A DNA stretch of 64,000 nt from Paracoccus sp. SMMA_5_TC. Lineage in GTDB: Bacteria; Pseudomonadota; Alphaproteobacteria; Rhodobacterales; Rhodobacteraceae. This document shows positions 43,334 to 50,546 of this stretch, in pieces (positions within the stretch are counted from its first letter, which is position 1; each line of letters starts with the position of its first letter). The notes under the pieces were generated by a model, which was not told the DNA's origin, did no database searches, and saw only the letters and a list, made by a program, of their open reading frames with translations. The translations under genes were made by a program, and so were the position numbers. The stretch spans positions 1,331,001-1,395,000 of the forward strand of contig NZ_CP102355.1 in assembly GCF_009696685.2 (NCBI RefSeq), written 5' to 3'.

Positions 43334-43549
43334 ATGATTGAGATCGATGCCCTCATCTCCCGCGCTGACGCCTACAAGGCGGCATCTGGGATCGTGGATG
43401 ATACCACGGTGTCTTATCGCGTTTTCGGCGATACGAAGAAGCTCAGCGCCCTTCGCGCCGGAGCGGACATCACTGTGCGTCGCTTCAATCAAGCGATGCG
43501 CTGGTTTGATGATCACTGGCCCCGCGAAACCTCCGAGGACGCGGCATGA
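43334..43549 (+). CDS. Cro-like small DNA-binding protein
   Basis: 71 residues. The pattern ALISRADAYKAASGIVDDTTVSYRVFGDTKKL fits a degenerate HTH of a small phage family found beside CI genes in Rhodobacterales, ending in AMRWFDDHWP. It is the first gene of the rightward early promoter, so a Cro-like role is inferred. It partly overlaps an antisense extension of the repressor frame, which is not considered coding. Confidence 0.7.
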   Translation: MIEIDALISRADAYKAASGIVDDTTVSYRVFGDTKKLSALRAGADITVRRFNQAMRWFDDHWPRETSEDAA

Positions 43550-43629
43550 CCGTTCATCATCCCGCGCCCTCTTTCCGTTCTGGTGATCGTCCGTCTGCAC
43601 GCGGACACAACAGCACAGGATCATCTGAA

Positions 43630-43899
43630 ATGTCTTTCCGAAAATGCGGCGGCGAGGAGGCCGAGCGCGCCTGGTTCGCCGGGCTGCTGTGGCGGGCGTT
43701 CCCGGATGCCCGGAGCGAGAACGAACTGGCCGAGCTGGCGGCGGATGTGCTGACCTCGGACAGCCGCCCGGTGACGCCGCGCACGGTGCGCAACTGGCTG
43801 CGCCGCGAGAACGCCCCGCATTTCCGCTATGTGCTGAAGGTGATCGCGCTGGTCGGTGCCGAGTCTGTGTTTCAGGTCATCGATCCGGAGGTGCAGTGA
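43630..43899 (+). CDS. Small phage HTH protein (CII-like position)
   Basis: 89 residues from MSFRKCGGEEAERAW with AGGA upstream. SRPVTPRTVRNWLRRENAPHFRYVLKVIALVG looks like an HTH with its recognition helix at TVRNWLRR. An upstream ATG at 43546 overlapping the previous stop would add 28 residues of atypical codon use. It is the second rightward early gene; a regulatory role is inferred. Confidence 0.65.
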   Translation: MSFRKCGGEEAERAWFAGLLWRAFPDARSENELAELAADVLTSDSRPVTPRTVRNWLRRENAPHFRYVLKVIALVGAESVFQVIDPEVQ

Positions 43900-44051
43900 T
43901 GCGGATCTGGTGGCGCATCGCCCAGCGGTATTATGCGGCCCGTCACCGGCGGGCCGTGCGGCTGGCGGGGGCATCCTCCGCCGCGGCTGCCCGGTTCAAG
44001 TCGCAGTCGGAAAAGTTTTTCCACAAGATCAAGGGGGCGCGGAAGCAATGA
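43899..44051 (+). CDS. Short basic phage protein
   Basis: 50 residues, very basic (YAARHRRAVRLAGASSAAA). It overlaps both flanking genes (1 nt and 4 nt). No domain was recognised. Called on coupling and operon position. Confidence 0.5.
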   Translation: MRIWWRIAQRYYAARHRRAVRLAGASSAAAARFKSQSEKFFHKIKGARKQ

Positions 44052-44484
44052 CCTCCTCGCCCTCTGACAGCATCCCACATGGCACGTCTCGCGGCTATCA
44101 GTATTACAGGTGCCGCTGCGACGCCTGCCGCGCCGCCGAGATTGAGCGCCAGGCCGACTGGCGCCGCCGTCTGCGCGAGGGCAAGGTTCAGCATCGCCCG
44201 CATCACCCGTCCTGCGTTCCGGTCCGGGTGCGCGGCAAGGTCTATCCGTCGATCTCGATGGCTGCGGCCGCTCTGGGCATCGCTCCGACTTCGATCGGCC
44301 ACCAGCTGCGCCAGCGCGGTGACGCAGACCGCGCGGGGCTGGGCGCGAAGGCGCCTCGGCGCTGGACCCGGCACAATTCCAAACCGGTGCGGATCCACGG
44401 CCGCGATTTCCGTCGATCCGCGCGGCGGCGCTGGCCATGGGTGTTTCGGAAGCGCATCTGCGCCGGCATTTGTCCCAGGCATGA
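44048..44484 (+). pseudogene. Zinc/NUMOD1-like DNA-binding phage protein with -1 frameshift
   Basis: The 5' part encodes HGTSRGYQYYRCRCDACR (a CxC..C zinc-like motif) and a NUMOD1-like unit YPSISMAAAALGIAPTSIGHQL. A second such unit, PSIRAAALAMGVSEAHLRRH, follows but in another frame; the shift falls at 44408-44413 (TTCCGTCG, where one more C would restore FPSIR). With one base added, the length is 146 codons and the stop overlaps the next start (ATGA). It is therefore a single-base deletion or a sequencing error in an otherwise intact gene of two tandem DNA-binding modules. Confidence 0.7.
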
Positions 44485-44561
44485 CACCGCGCTATTCGCA
44501 GTATCTGCTGGTCAAGATCATGCAGGCGGACGCGCGGGCCGGTGTCGGAGGTGCGGAATGA
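44481..44561 (+). CDS. Very short phage ORF
   Basis: 26 residues (MTPRYSQYLLVKIMQADARA...). Its start overlaps the stop of the frame-corrected upstream gene (ATGA). The size makes it uncertain; it may be the remnant of a longer gene cut when the hicAB cassette arrived. Confidence 0.35.
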   Translation: MTPRYSQYLLVKIMQADARAGVGGAE

Positions 44562-44571
44562 TCGCTGCCGG

Positions 44572-44832
44572 TTACCCCAGCGCCTTGCGCAGCACCTCGT
44601 TCACGAAGGCACTCTTGTTGTCGAGCTTGTCGAGCTGGGCGGCAATCTCGGGCTCGATCATCAGGTTCATGCGCACTTTCCGCTCGGCGGCAGGCATGGC
44701 CGGGCGGCCGCGCTTCGCTGTGGCGAAAAACGTGTCGTCCAGTTCCCGGACCTCGCCGTCCTTGCCGATGAGAGCATCTCTGGCGGGCGAATTGTCCTGG
44801 CCGGAAGCGGCGCCGTTGTCAGTGCGCCGCAT
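44572..44832 (-). CDS. Ribbon-helix-helix antitoxin-like protein, third gene of the hicAB cassette
   Basis: 86 residues. An N-terminal linker (RGRPAMPAAERKVRMN) leads to an RHH-type segment (LMIEPEIAAQLDKLDNKSAFVNEVLRKAL). It overlaps the hicB stop by 14 nt and so is translated with hicAB. RHH proteins bind DNA as dimers. It may be an extra regulator or an orphan antitoxin; no third toxin is seen. Confidence 0.6.
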   Translation of the reverse strand: MRRTDNGAASGQDNSPARDALIGKDGEVRELDDTFFATAKRGRPAMPAAERKVRMNLMIEPEIAAQLDKLDNKSAFVNEVLRKALG

Positions 44833-45226
44833 GGATCTCCGCCCGTGCCGCCGAGGACAGGAACGCGCTGCGCGTCATGCCGCGCCGCGCCGCCTCGGCG
44901 TCGATGGCGTCCAGAAGGCCCGGGTCCAGGGAAATGTTCACCCGCTTGGGCGATCCGCGGTCCAGGATCAGGGCGACATGGGCGATCTGCGCCCCTTCGC
45001 GCCATTCGGCAAGGGCGGGATCGGCCAGGATATCGTCAACGCTGCGGGGGGCAGGGACGTCGAGGCCGTCCTCGCGCATGCCCTGGACGTGGAAAGCCAG
45101 CGCCTGCTCGCCGCGCTGGATGGCCTGCTCGACCGTATCGCCGTCCGAGATGGCGCCGGGAAAATCGGGGAAGCTGATGCCGAAGCCGCCGGCTTCGTCA
45201 GTATGCAGGAAAGCGACGTAACGCAT
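44819..45226 (-). CDS. hicB: HicB antitoxin
   Basis: 135 residues. The N-terminal HicB fold is MRYVAFLHTDEAGGFGISFPDFPGA with TVEQAIQRGEQALAFHV. The C-terminal RHH DNA-binding domain is RVNISLDPGLLDAIDAEAARRGMTRSAFL (split by Asp turns). It neutralises HicA and represses the operon through palindromes upstream. It lies 12 bp after hicA. Confidence 0.92.
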   Translation of the reverse strand: MRYVAFLHTDEAGGFGISFPDFPGAISDGDTVEQAIQRGEQALAFHVQGMREDGLDVPAPRSVDDILADPALAEWREGAQIAHVALILDRGSPKRVNISLDPGLLDAIDAEAARRGMTRSAFLSSAARAEIHAAH

Positions 45227-45238
45227 GCTGGTCTCCTT

Positions 45239-45427
45239 TCAGCGCCAACCGGCCTGTCGATAGATCGACATGACGGTGCCGGGTTTGATGTCCTTGTTCG
45301 GGTGCGGAACGGTCACGCGGCCGGGTTTCTCCGGGTGCTTGAACTGCCAGTGATCGCCCTTGACCGCGACCCGGACCCAGCCGTCCGCTTCCAGCATCTT
45401 GATCAGCTTCCGGCTGTTGCGTTCCAT
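45239..45427 (-). CDS. hicA: HicA toxin (mRNA interferase)
   Basis: 62 residues from MERNSRKLIKMLEADGW. The dsRBD-like toxin fold has the catalytic His in VAVKGDHWQFKHPEKPG and VTVPHPNKDIKPGTVMSIYRQAGW. It cleaves mRNA in a translation-independent way. The start at 45427 has GAGGGGCGGAA upstream; the longer frame includes the operators and was rejected. Confidence 0.93.
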   Translation of the reverse strand: MERNSRKLIKMLEADGWVRVAVKGDHWQFKHPEKPGRVTVPHPNKDIKPGTVMSIYRQAGWR

Positions 45428-45442
45428 TTCCGCCCCTCTTTC

Positions 45443-45462
45443 TTGTGTATACTGATACACAA
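45443..45462. promoter_or_regulatory. hicAB operator 1
   Basis: TTGTGTAT and ATACACAA form a perfect 8-bp inverted repeat around ACTG, about 16 bp before the hicA start. It overlaps a probable -10 (TATCAG on the minus strand). Confidence 0.75.
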
Positions 45463-45485
45463 GGAAGGTGGCGACCGCAAGCGTT

Positions 45486-45505
45486 TTGTGTTTTATACTA
45501 CACAA
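45486..45505. promoter_or_regulatory. hicAB operator 2
   Basis: TTGTGT...ACACAA again, with 6-bp perfect arms and a degenerate centre. Its centre is 43 bp, about four helical turns, from operator 1, which suits two HicB RHH dimers bound on one face. Confidence 0.7.
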
Positions 45506-45607
45506 TGTAAGGGGCGAATCTGCCTCTGCGTGTTGGATCGGGCGAACTGCCCCCAAGCTTGCCGCCCGATCCTTTTTTATGGCAGCGGAGCGAACCGCCG
45601 CCGGCGC

Positions 45608-45838
45608 TCAAAACAGCGAACCTTGGCCTTGGCGACCGCCGCTCCTACCATTGCCATGGCCAAGCGCTTCGTTTACCCGGCCTTGGTTGGTTCCGAGCAT
45701 TGCTGCAATGTGTTGCTGCTTGAGGCCTTGCTGGTAGAGCAGGCGAGCGGTTGCTGCCTCCTTGTCGTCAAGGCTAGACCGCTGAACCGTGATATGGTTC
45801 AGCAAGACACCCGTTTCCGGGTGATAGTAAGTAGCCAT
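45608..45838 (-). CDS. Small HTH DNA-binding phage protein
   Basis: 76 residues from MATYYHPETGVLLNHI with GGAAG upstream. The helix pair ARLLYQQGLKQQHIAAMLGTNQGRVNEAL (split by Gly) reads as an HTH of the resolvase/sigma type. The Gly/Arg/Gln-rich tail is probably flexible. It lies upstream of hicAB on the same strand, perhaps part of the same inserted cassette. Target unknown. Confidence 0.65.
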   Translation of the reverse strand: MATYYHPETGVLLNHITVQRSSLDDKEAATARLLYQQGLKQQHIAAMLGTNQGRVNEALGHGNGRSGGRQGQGSLF

Positions 45839-46050
45839 GGTTCTTCCTTCCACGTGGCTGCTGTGGTGCCGCTGTCTGTGCGAGTGCAGCGGCTTCACCC
45901 GCAGGGCGACTCGTTGGCGCGAGTCGTCCTGCACCTCCCATTTTCTGGCACGAACAGGGAACAGTTCAATCCATATTTAGTGGATGGATCACGCGCAGCC
46001 ACAAGCTTCTGGGGTGCTCGTCGCCTGAACGGGTGCGGACGAGGTGTAGA

Positions 46051-46555
46051 ATGACCGCGCTATCCGCCAAGCCGCTTTTCCGGGCCATCAGTGGCCAGGG
46101 CGCGACGGTTAAAGAGCCGCTGCCGCTGATGCCTGAGGCCCCGGTCCATGTCCGGCCGCGTGTCGAGGTTCGCCGGGCCGAGGATTTCTACCCGACGGGC
46201 CAGCCCGAGGCGGTGCGCGGCCTGCTGGCCCGTGACGGCGAGCGGATTCGCGAATGCGGTGGCGTCTGGGAACCGGCCTGCGGCGATGGGGCGCTGGTGC
46301 GCGAGATACGGGCCTTCGGTCTCGACTGTCATGCCTCCGACCTGATCGACCGCGGTTGCGATGACGCGGTCGTGGCTGATTTCTATTCGTTCGACCGCAG
46401 CCCGGCGCGGGCGATCATCACCAATCCGCCGTTCTGCGAGATCAATGCCCGGGACGGGCATGGCCGCTGGCTGCGCCATACGCTGGACATGCCGGGCTGG
46501 GATTTCCTGGCGCTGCTGCTGTCCTGGGACTGGCCGGCGGCTCGGACCAACGGGC
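46051..46555 (+). pseudogene. Truncated phage DNA N6-adenine methyltransferase
   Basis: Starts MTALSAKPLF. The SAM motif GVWEPACGDGALVREI (about 73-88) and catalytic NPPF in ARAIITNPPFCEINARDGHGRW (about 124-145, split by Cys) are intact. Homology-like sequence ends after DFLALLLSWDWPAARTNGL; the usual C-terminal third (target-recognition part) is missing. The frame stays open to 46929 but encodes non-family, Arg-rich sequence there. An internal deletion appears to have joined it to another gene's end. Confidence 0.7.
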
Positions 46556-46715
46556 TCGGCGAGGCGAGGCGTTGGCGGCTATCGCGGCATCGCTGGGGGT
46601 CAGCGCGGACAGCCTGCGCATGGCCACACGGCGCGTGTTCGCGGCCGACCAGGCCGAAAGCGGCGAAATCACCCCGGCCGAAATTGCCGCCCACTATCCG
46701 TGGAGGCGCAGATGA
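46556..46715 (+). pseudogene. C-terminal fragment of a small HTH protein
   Basis: In a different frame from the methylase, the sequence reads GEALAAIAASLGVSADSLRM then RRVFAADQAESGEITPAEIAAHY and stops at TGA, overlapping the next ATG. It is clearly coding-like (HTH-like helix pair) but has no start, so it looks like the 3' end of a gene whose 5' part was lost at the junction with the methylase. Confidence 0.5.
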
Positions 46716-46939
46716 TGCCCGCGGCAGCAGCAACATCCGGCTGCCCGGCGCTGGGCGCAGCAACAGGGGCACGACATGGGCCACAGATCGCACATGCATC
46801 CAGGGACACAGGTTTCGCGGCGCGCGACAGCATGGACATGCCGCGCGCTCTCCGTGTCAATGCCGTCGCACCGCAGTCCGCCGGGTCGAGGTGGGGCATG
46901 AGCAGGATATTCCCTATGCCATGGGGTGAAACGCCATGA
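46712..46939 (+). CDS. Doubtful small phage ORF
   Basis: 75 residues (MMPAAAATSGCPALGAATGA...). Supported only by ATGA overlaps at both ends (with the fragment upstream and the replication gene downstream). Composition is Ala/Arg/Ser-rich and no family is recognised. Confidence 0.35.
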   Translation: MMPAAAATSGCPALGAATGARHGPQIAHASRDTGFAARDSMDMPRALRVNAVAPQSAGSRWGMSRIFPMPWGETP

Positions 46940-47946
46940 GCCATCGCGCGATGAACTGGGCGCTGGAACAGCGCCACCTGAAGCCTGGTGCGTGGATCGT
47001 GCTGATCCAGCTGGCCGACCGCCATAACAAGGACAGCAAGCTGTGCCGCCCCGAGCAGGCGCTGCTGGCGCATGACTGCAACATGAGCCGCGCCACCCTG
47101 AACCGGTATCTGACCGATCTTGAGGCAACGGGGCTGATCCGACGCGTTGCGCGGGTGCATCCGGCCACCCGGAAGCAGCTTGCGACCCAATACATCCTGG
47201 CCATCGATTTCGACGATCCGCCCCATGTCGATTTCCCGGCCTGCCCGGAACTGGCCCCCGTTCCGGTCGCGGCGGGGGCGGAACAAGCAGTGAACGAAAC
47301 CGATAGCCGTGTCTCAAATCTAGACACGGAAACCGTGTCTCAAAATCCGGCAAATCCGTGTCTCAAAAATGGCCAAATCCGTGTCTCAAATCGAGACACC
47401 AGTAACCCTGTAAGGGAACCTAAAAGGGAACCTGACGCGCGCGCGGCGCGCGAGGCGGGGGTGGGTTCAGAACCTGGATCCGATGACGATGACCCGAACC
47501 CTGCCGACGCCGAAGCCGAGAGCCAGAACGACATCGACCTGGACGAAGCCTTTGCACAGTTCTGGGCCATCTATCCGCTGCCCGAGCAGCAGAACGCCGC
47601 ACGGCGGGCATGGCGGCGAGTGGTCACCACCAGGACGGTCAACGCGGTTCTCGCCGCCGCACGCGCCTATCACGACGACGAGCGGGTCAGGCGGGGGTTT
47701 GCCAAGCTGCCAGCGAACTGGTTGCTGGATCGCTGCTGGCAGGATAGGCCGGTCGGTCCTGTGGCCCGGCTCCCTGCGCCACCACGCGAAGTGGACCTGG
47801 ACGCGCTGGCGGGGCTGTGGGCGCCGAAGCTGGCGGCAGGGGCCTTTGTGCCGCCATCGGCAATCAGCGCTGCCCTGGCGCGCCACATGCTGGACCGGGG
47901 GCTTGTCACCCGCCAGGATCTGCGCCGCAGTGGGGTGAGCGCATGA
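46936..47946 (+). CDS. Phage replication initiator-like protein (winged-helix N-terminus)
   Basis: 336 residues. The N-terminus (AMNWALEQRHLKPGAWIVLI, LCRPEQALLAHDCNMSRATL, DLEATGLIRRVARV) is a winged HTH like lambda O-type and other replication initiators. The middle (about 115-200) is a low-complexity linker encoded partly by iterons. The C-terminal FAQFWAIYPLPEQQNAARRAW region resembles the conserved end of such phage replication proteins. It likely binds the iterons in its own gene and recruits host helicase. Confidence 0.78.
   Translation: MSHRAMNWALEQRHLKPGAWIVLIQLADRHNKDSKLCRPEQALLAHDCNMSRATLNRYLTDLEATGLIRRVARVHPATRKQLATQYILAIDFDDPPHVDFPACPELAPVPVAAGAEQAVNETDSRVSNLDTETVSQNPANPCLKNGQIRVSNRDTSNPVREPKREPDARAAREAGVGSEPGSDDDDPNPADAEAESQNDIDLDEAFAQFWAIYPLPEQQNAARRAWRRVVTTRTVNAVLAAARAYHDDERVRRGFAKLPANWLLDRCWQDRPVGPVARLPAPPREVDLDALAGLWAPKLAAGAFVPPSAISAALARHMLDRGLVTRQDLRRSGVSA
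47307..47400 (+). repeat. Four iterons inside the replication gene (putative phage origin)
   Basis: CCGTGTCTCAAA occurs at 47307, 47333, 47356 and 47379, a spacing of 26, 23 and 23 bp. The first and last are inverted repeats (CCGTGTCT...AGACACGG and GTGTCTC...GAGACAC). As in lambda O, repeats within the initiator gene are the expected origin. The encoded linker is repetitive as a result (VSNLDTETVSQNP, RVSNRDT). Confidence 0.75.
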
Positions 47947-48299
47947 GGATTGCCCCCTGTCCGGTCGTTGACAAGAACGGCACATGGTATCCGTCCCAAC
48001 GGGCGTTCCTGGAGGCCGCGGGCATTGCAATGCCCACCCTGCAATACCACCTGAACCGGCACGGCAATCTGAACCGCGTCGGCATGGGTAACAGCCGGCC
48101 TGGCAATCGTTCAGCTGCCCGGAAAACGCGCGTCGGGTGCCGCAGCTTCGTTTCGCGCAAGGCTGCGGCGGAATGGCTGGGGATCAGCATCTACCAGTTC
48201 AACCGTTGGACACGCGCCAGTGCCAGCCCCAGATGCCGCGACATGCTGATGGCAGCCTATCTGACGGCGATCGCGACCAAGCCAGAGCCAAAGCCATGA
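47943..48299 (+). CDS. Phage protein with two HTH/NUMOD-like modules
   Basis: 118 residues from MRIAPCPVVDKNGTWYP. Two HTH-like units: SQRAFLEAAGIAMPTLQYHL and SRKAAAEWLGISIYQFNRW. It resembles in design the frameshifted gene at 44048. It overlaps both neighbours by 4 nt. A DNA-binding role is likely; target unknown. Confidence 0.6.
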   Translation: MRIAPCPVVDKNGTWYPSQRAFLEAAGIAMPTLQYHLNRHGNLNRVGMGNSRPGNRSAARKTRVGCRSFVSRKAAAEWLGISIYQFNRWTRASASPRCRDMLMAAYLTAIATKPEPKP

Positions 48300-48667
48300 C
48301 AATGCGCGCAGATCGTTCGACCCGCTGCCCCGCAGACGCCCAGCGCCGCGCGAAAGGTGGCATTGATTGCAGCGTCGCGAACGTGCTGGGTCGCGGGGAC
48401 GCATCACGAACAGCCGGGGCGGAATGTAGCGTCGGCATGATCACCGTCCGTCTGTGTGGCGCTGAGATGATCGAGATTACCCGCCGGGGCAGCGCCGGCG
48501 GATTGCCCCGGAGAAGGCAAATCCTGTGGGGGGCCGAGGAAATAGGCGTCGCCTATGCCGTGACGCTGAAACGCCGGGATCGCGACGGTCTGGATCAACA
48601 GCGCGCCCTGCGCTGGGCGATGGATCGCATGGAAATTGATCTGGATAAGGGGAAAGCACGGCGATGA
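48296..48667 (+). CDS. Hypothetical phage protein
   Basis: 123 residues. The second half (MITVRLCGAEMIEITRRGSAGG; GVAYAVTLKRRDRDGLDQQRAL) is better behaved, so a start at 48437 is possible. It overlaps the VRR-NUC gene start by 4 nt. No family recognised. Confidence 0.5.
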   Translation: MTMRADRSTRCPADAQRRAKGGIDCSVANVLGRGDASRTAGAECSVGMITVRLCGAEMIEITRRGSAGGLPRRRQILWGAEEIGVAYAVTLKRRDRDGLDQQRALRWAMDRMEIDLDKGKARR

Positions 48668-49080
48668 CGTCCCGGATGACAGCAGCAGCCTTGCGTGCCC
48701 AGCGCCCGCGCAAGGGCAAAAGGCGCCGCGATGTCGAGGGACCGATCCAGCGGCAGATAGTGGCCCATCTGCGCGCGCGCTTTCCCGAAGCCATCATCCA
48801 CCACAGCCCCAACAGTATCGACATGTCAGGTTTGGCTATCATGCGGCAGATTTCCAGGAACGAGGCCATGGGCACGGTCAAGGGCTTTCCCGACCTGCAG
48901 TGCCTGTTGCCGGGCCCCCGCATCTGCCTGTTCGAGGTGAAGGCGCCGGGCAATTACCCGGATGCCGACCAGCGTGCGCTGCACCAGCGACTGCGGGCGC
49001 TGGGCTGCCTGGTTGCCGTGGTGCGATCGGTCGAGGACGTCGAGGCCGCATTGCAAGGCTGGACAGGAGTATCGTCATGA
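48664..49080 (+). CDS. VRR-NUC domain endonuclease
   Basis: 138 residues. Core: EGPIQRQIVAHLRARFPEAIIHHSPN, TVKGFPDLQCLLPGPRICLFEVKAPGNYP (PD-(D/E)xK: PD, then E-x-K) and QRALHQRLRALGCLVAVVRS. VRR-NUC nucleases act on branched DNA such as Holliday junctions. It probably serves phage replication or recombination and precedes the DnaA-like gene. Confidence 0.88.
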   Translation: MTSRMTAAALRAQRPRKGKRRRDVEGPIQRQIVAHLRARFPEAIIHHSPNSIDMSGLAIMRQISRNEAMGTVKGFPDLQCLLPGPRICLFEVKAPGNYPDADQRALHQRLRALGCLVAVVRSVEDVEAALQGWTGVSS

Positions 49081-49769
49081 CCAGACCGACTGCCGAGAAG
49101 CTGCACGGCCTGCTGGAACAGGTGGCATCAGATACGGGCGTTTCGGTTGAAACGATCTGCAGTAAGGATGCCAGCCCGCAGGCGAAGCTGGCGCGGCGCC
49201 GTTTCATGACATTGTGCCGCCGCGCCAGGGCAAGCCATCAGGCGATTTCCCGGGCGCTGGGCGGGGCATTGTCGAATTCGCGCATCCATCAGATGCTCTC
49301 AGGGCTGGACTGTTCTGACGATCCGCTGCCGGGCGAGGACGTCGTTACCCTTATCCTGGAAGAGATCGCGGCCGACAGTGGCATCCCGGCACAGGAAATT
49401 CAGGCCGACGGCAGCCGGCCGGCTGTGCGCGCCGCGCGGCGGCATGTCGTGCAGCGCGCCGCCGGTGCGGGTGTTTCGACGGCAGCGATTGCCCGCGTCA
49501 TGGGTGGAACGGCCGACAGAATTGCGCGCCAGGTCGAAAGGGTGAATGTCTGGGAATTGCCGCCGCACGCGCTTGAGCCGTTCCGCCGCAAGGGCGAGTT
49601 CGTCCCGCTTACGCGTGAGGATTACGCCTTGCGCGCTGCGGTCAGCATGGCGGAAGCGATCAGGACGCTTGAACGGTTGGCGGTGGTCGGGGCGGTCACC
49701 GTCACCGCGGTGCCCAAGTTTGCGGGGTTGAAGGTTTATGAAGTTGCGGCCGACAGGCGGGGGCCGTGA
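49077..49769 (+). CDS. Phage protein with two DnaA domain IV-like repeats
   Basis: 230 residues with two similar units. Unit 1 (about 18-75): TGVSVETICSKDASPQAKLARRRFM... then ASHQAISRALGG. Unit 2 (about 98-150): SGIPAQEIQADGSRPAVRAARRHVV then VSTAAIARVMGG. Both follow the DnaA DNA-binding domain pattern (VS..I......R..VRARR...). There is no AAA+ domain, so this would bind DnaA-box-like DNA without ATPase activity. It could block or recruit at the host or phage origin; that role is conjecture. Confidence 0.62.
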   Translation: MTRPTAEKLHGLLEQVASDTGVSVETICSKDASPQAKLARRRFMTLCRRARASHQAISRALGGALSNSRIHQMLSGLDCSDDPLPGEDVVTLILEEIAADSGIPAQEIQADGSRPAVRAARRHVVQRAAGAGVSTAAIARVMGGTADRIARQVERVNVWELPPHALEPFRRKGEFVPLTREDYALRAAVSMAEAIRTLERLAVVGAVTVTAVPKFAGLKVYEVAADRRGP

Positions 49770-49773
49770 CGAT

Positions 49774-50379
49774 ATGAGTGACCAGGCCCGGTTTCGGCAC
49801 TATCGCTTGAAGGGTCGGAAGATCGGTGCAGGGGAACTGGCCGATCTGTTCGGGGTCGAGCACGCGCAGGTGCGGCGTTGGGTGCAGATGGGTGCGCCCA
49901 CTGTTCCTGCCGCCCCGGGGATTGCTGGCCCGCGTTTCGATTGCACCGAAGTGACACGCTGGCTGATCGAGTCCGGGCAAGCTCCACCCCAGAGTGCGAA
50001 TGATAGCGAGCCCCTGCCGCCCAGCGCCCAGGAAATCGCCGATGTGATCGGGCGCCAGCGGACGCTGCAACTTATCGGTCAGTTGCCGCCATCGCCGGGT
50101 CGCAACTGGCGCGTCTGTCTTTATGTGCCCAAGCGACTGGGGCCGGATCATCCGCTGGTGCAGATGGTGGGTTGGCACGCGGCAAACCTGCTGGTGCGCG
50201 AGTTCGGAGGCATGATCCTGCAGCCCAGCAATTGCCGGATCTTGCAGCGTCGATGGCGGCATCGCGAAGTGCTGCGGATGCACCAGGATGGCGCCTCGCC
50301 CAGAGAGATCGCCGATGTCGTGGAGCTGTCGCCCCGGCAGGTCGCCAACATCATCGCCGCGCAGCAGCGGCAGGCGTGA
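49774..50379 (+). CDS. Mor-like phage transcription regulator
   Basis: 201 residues. An N-terminal HTH-type unit (IGAGELADLFGVEHAQVRRWV) is followed by a Mor/C-like domain (IADVIGRQRTLQLIGQLP, VCLYVPKRLGPDHPLVQMVG, LLVREFGGMILQPSN) and a C-terminal HTH (GASPREIADVVELSPRQVANII). Mor/C proteins activate middle and late phage promoters. Its place just before the lysis genes fits a late activator. Confidence 0.72.
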   Translation: MSDQARFRHYRLKGRKIGAGELADLFGVEHAQVRRWVQMGAPTVPAAPGIAGPRFDCTEVTRWLIESGQAPPQSANDSEPLPPSAQEIADVIGRQRTLQLIGQLPPSPGRNWRVCLYVPKRLGPDHPLVQMVGWHAANLLVREFGGMILQPSNCRILQRRWRHREVLRMHQDGASPREIADVVELSPRQVANIIAAQQRQA

Positions 50380-50480
50380 TGATCGCTGGTCGTCGCAACC
50401 GAGAATCGCAAGCGTGCCCGTTTTTTCGACCTACTGGCAGGTAAGAAAAACGGGCACGGGCAGCGTGCTGCGAAAATCGA

Positions 50481-50516
50481 GCACAAGGAGCGCCCTATTT
50501 GCGCCTGAGCAGAAGC
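50481..50516. repeat. 36-nt direct repeat, copy 1
   Basis: Identical to 50547-50582. Copy 2 encodes the end of a 30-residue membrane protein (..LLLRRK stop, minus strand); copy 1 is a partial duplicate without the rest of that gene. Confidence 0.9.
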
Positions 50517-50546
50517 CCGCCGGCCCGATCCGAGTTGACCGCGATT

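Noticed and set aside
43334..43624. N-terminal extension of the CI-like repressor to 43624
   Set aside because: It would run antisense through the Cro-like gene and the operators; the HTH domain starts correctly from 43249.
46033..46929. 298-residue methylase as a complete gene
   Set aside because: After about residue 168 the sequence loses family character while a different frame becomes clearly coding-like.
47307..47400. Short CRISPR array
   Set aside because: The repeats are about 12 bp with 11-14 bp between them, inside an open reading frame and partly palindromic; iterons fit better.
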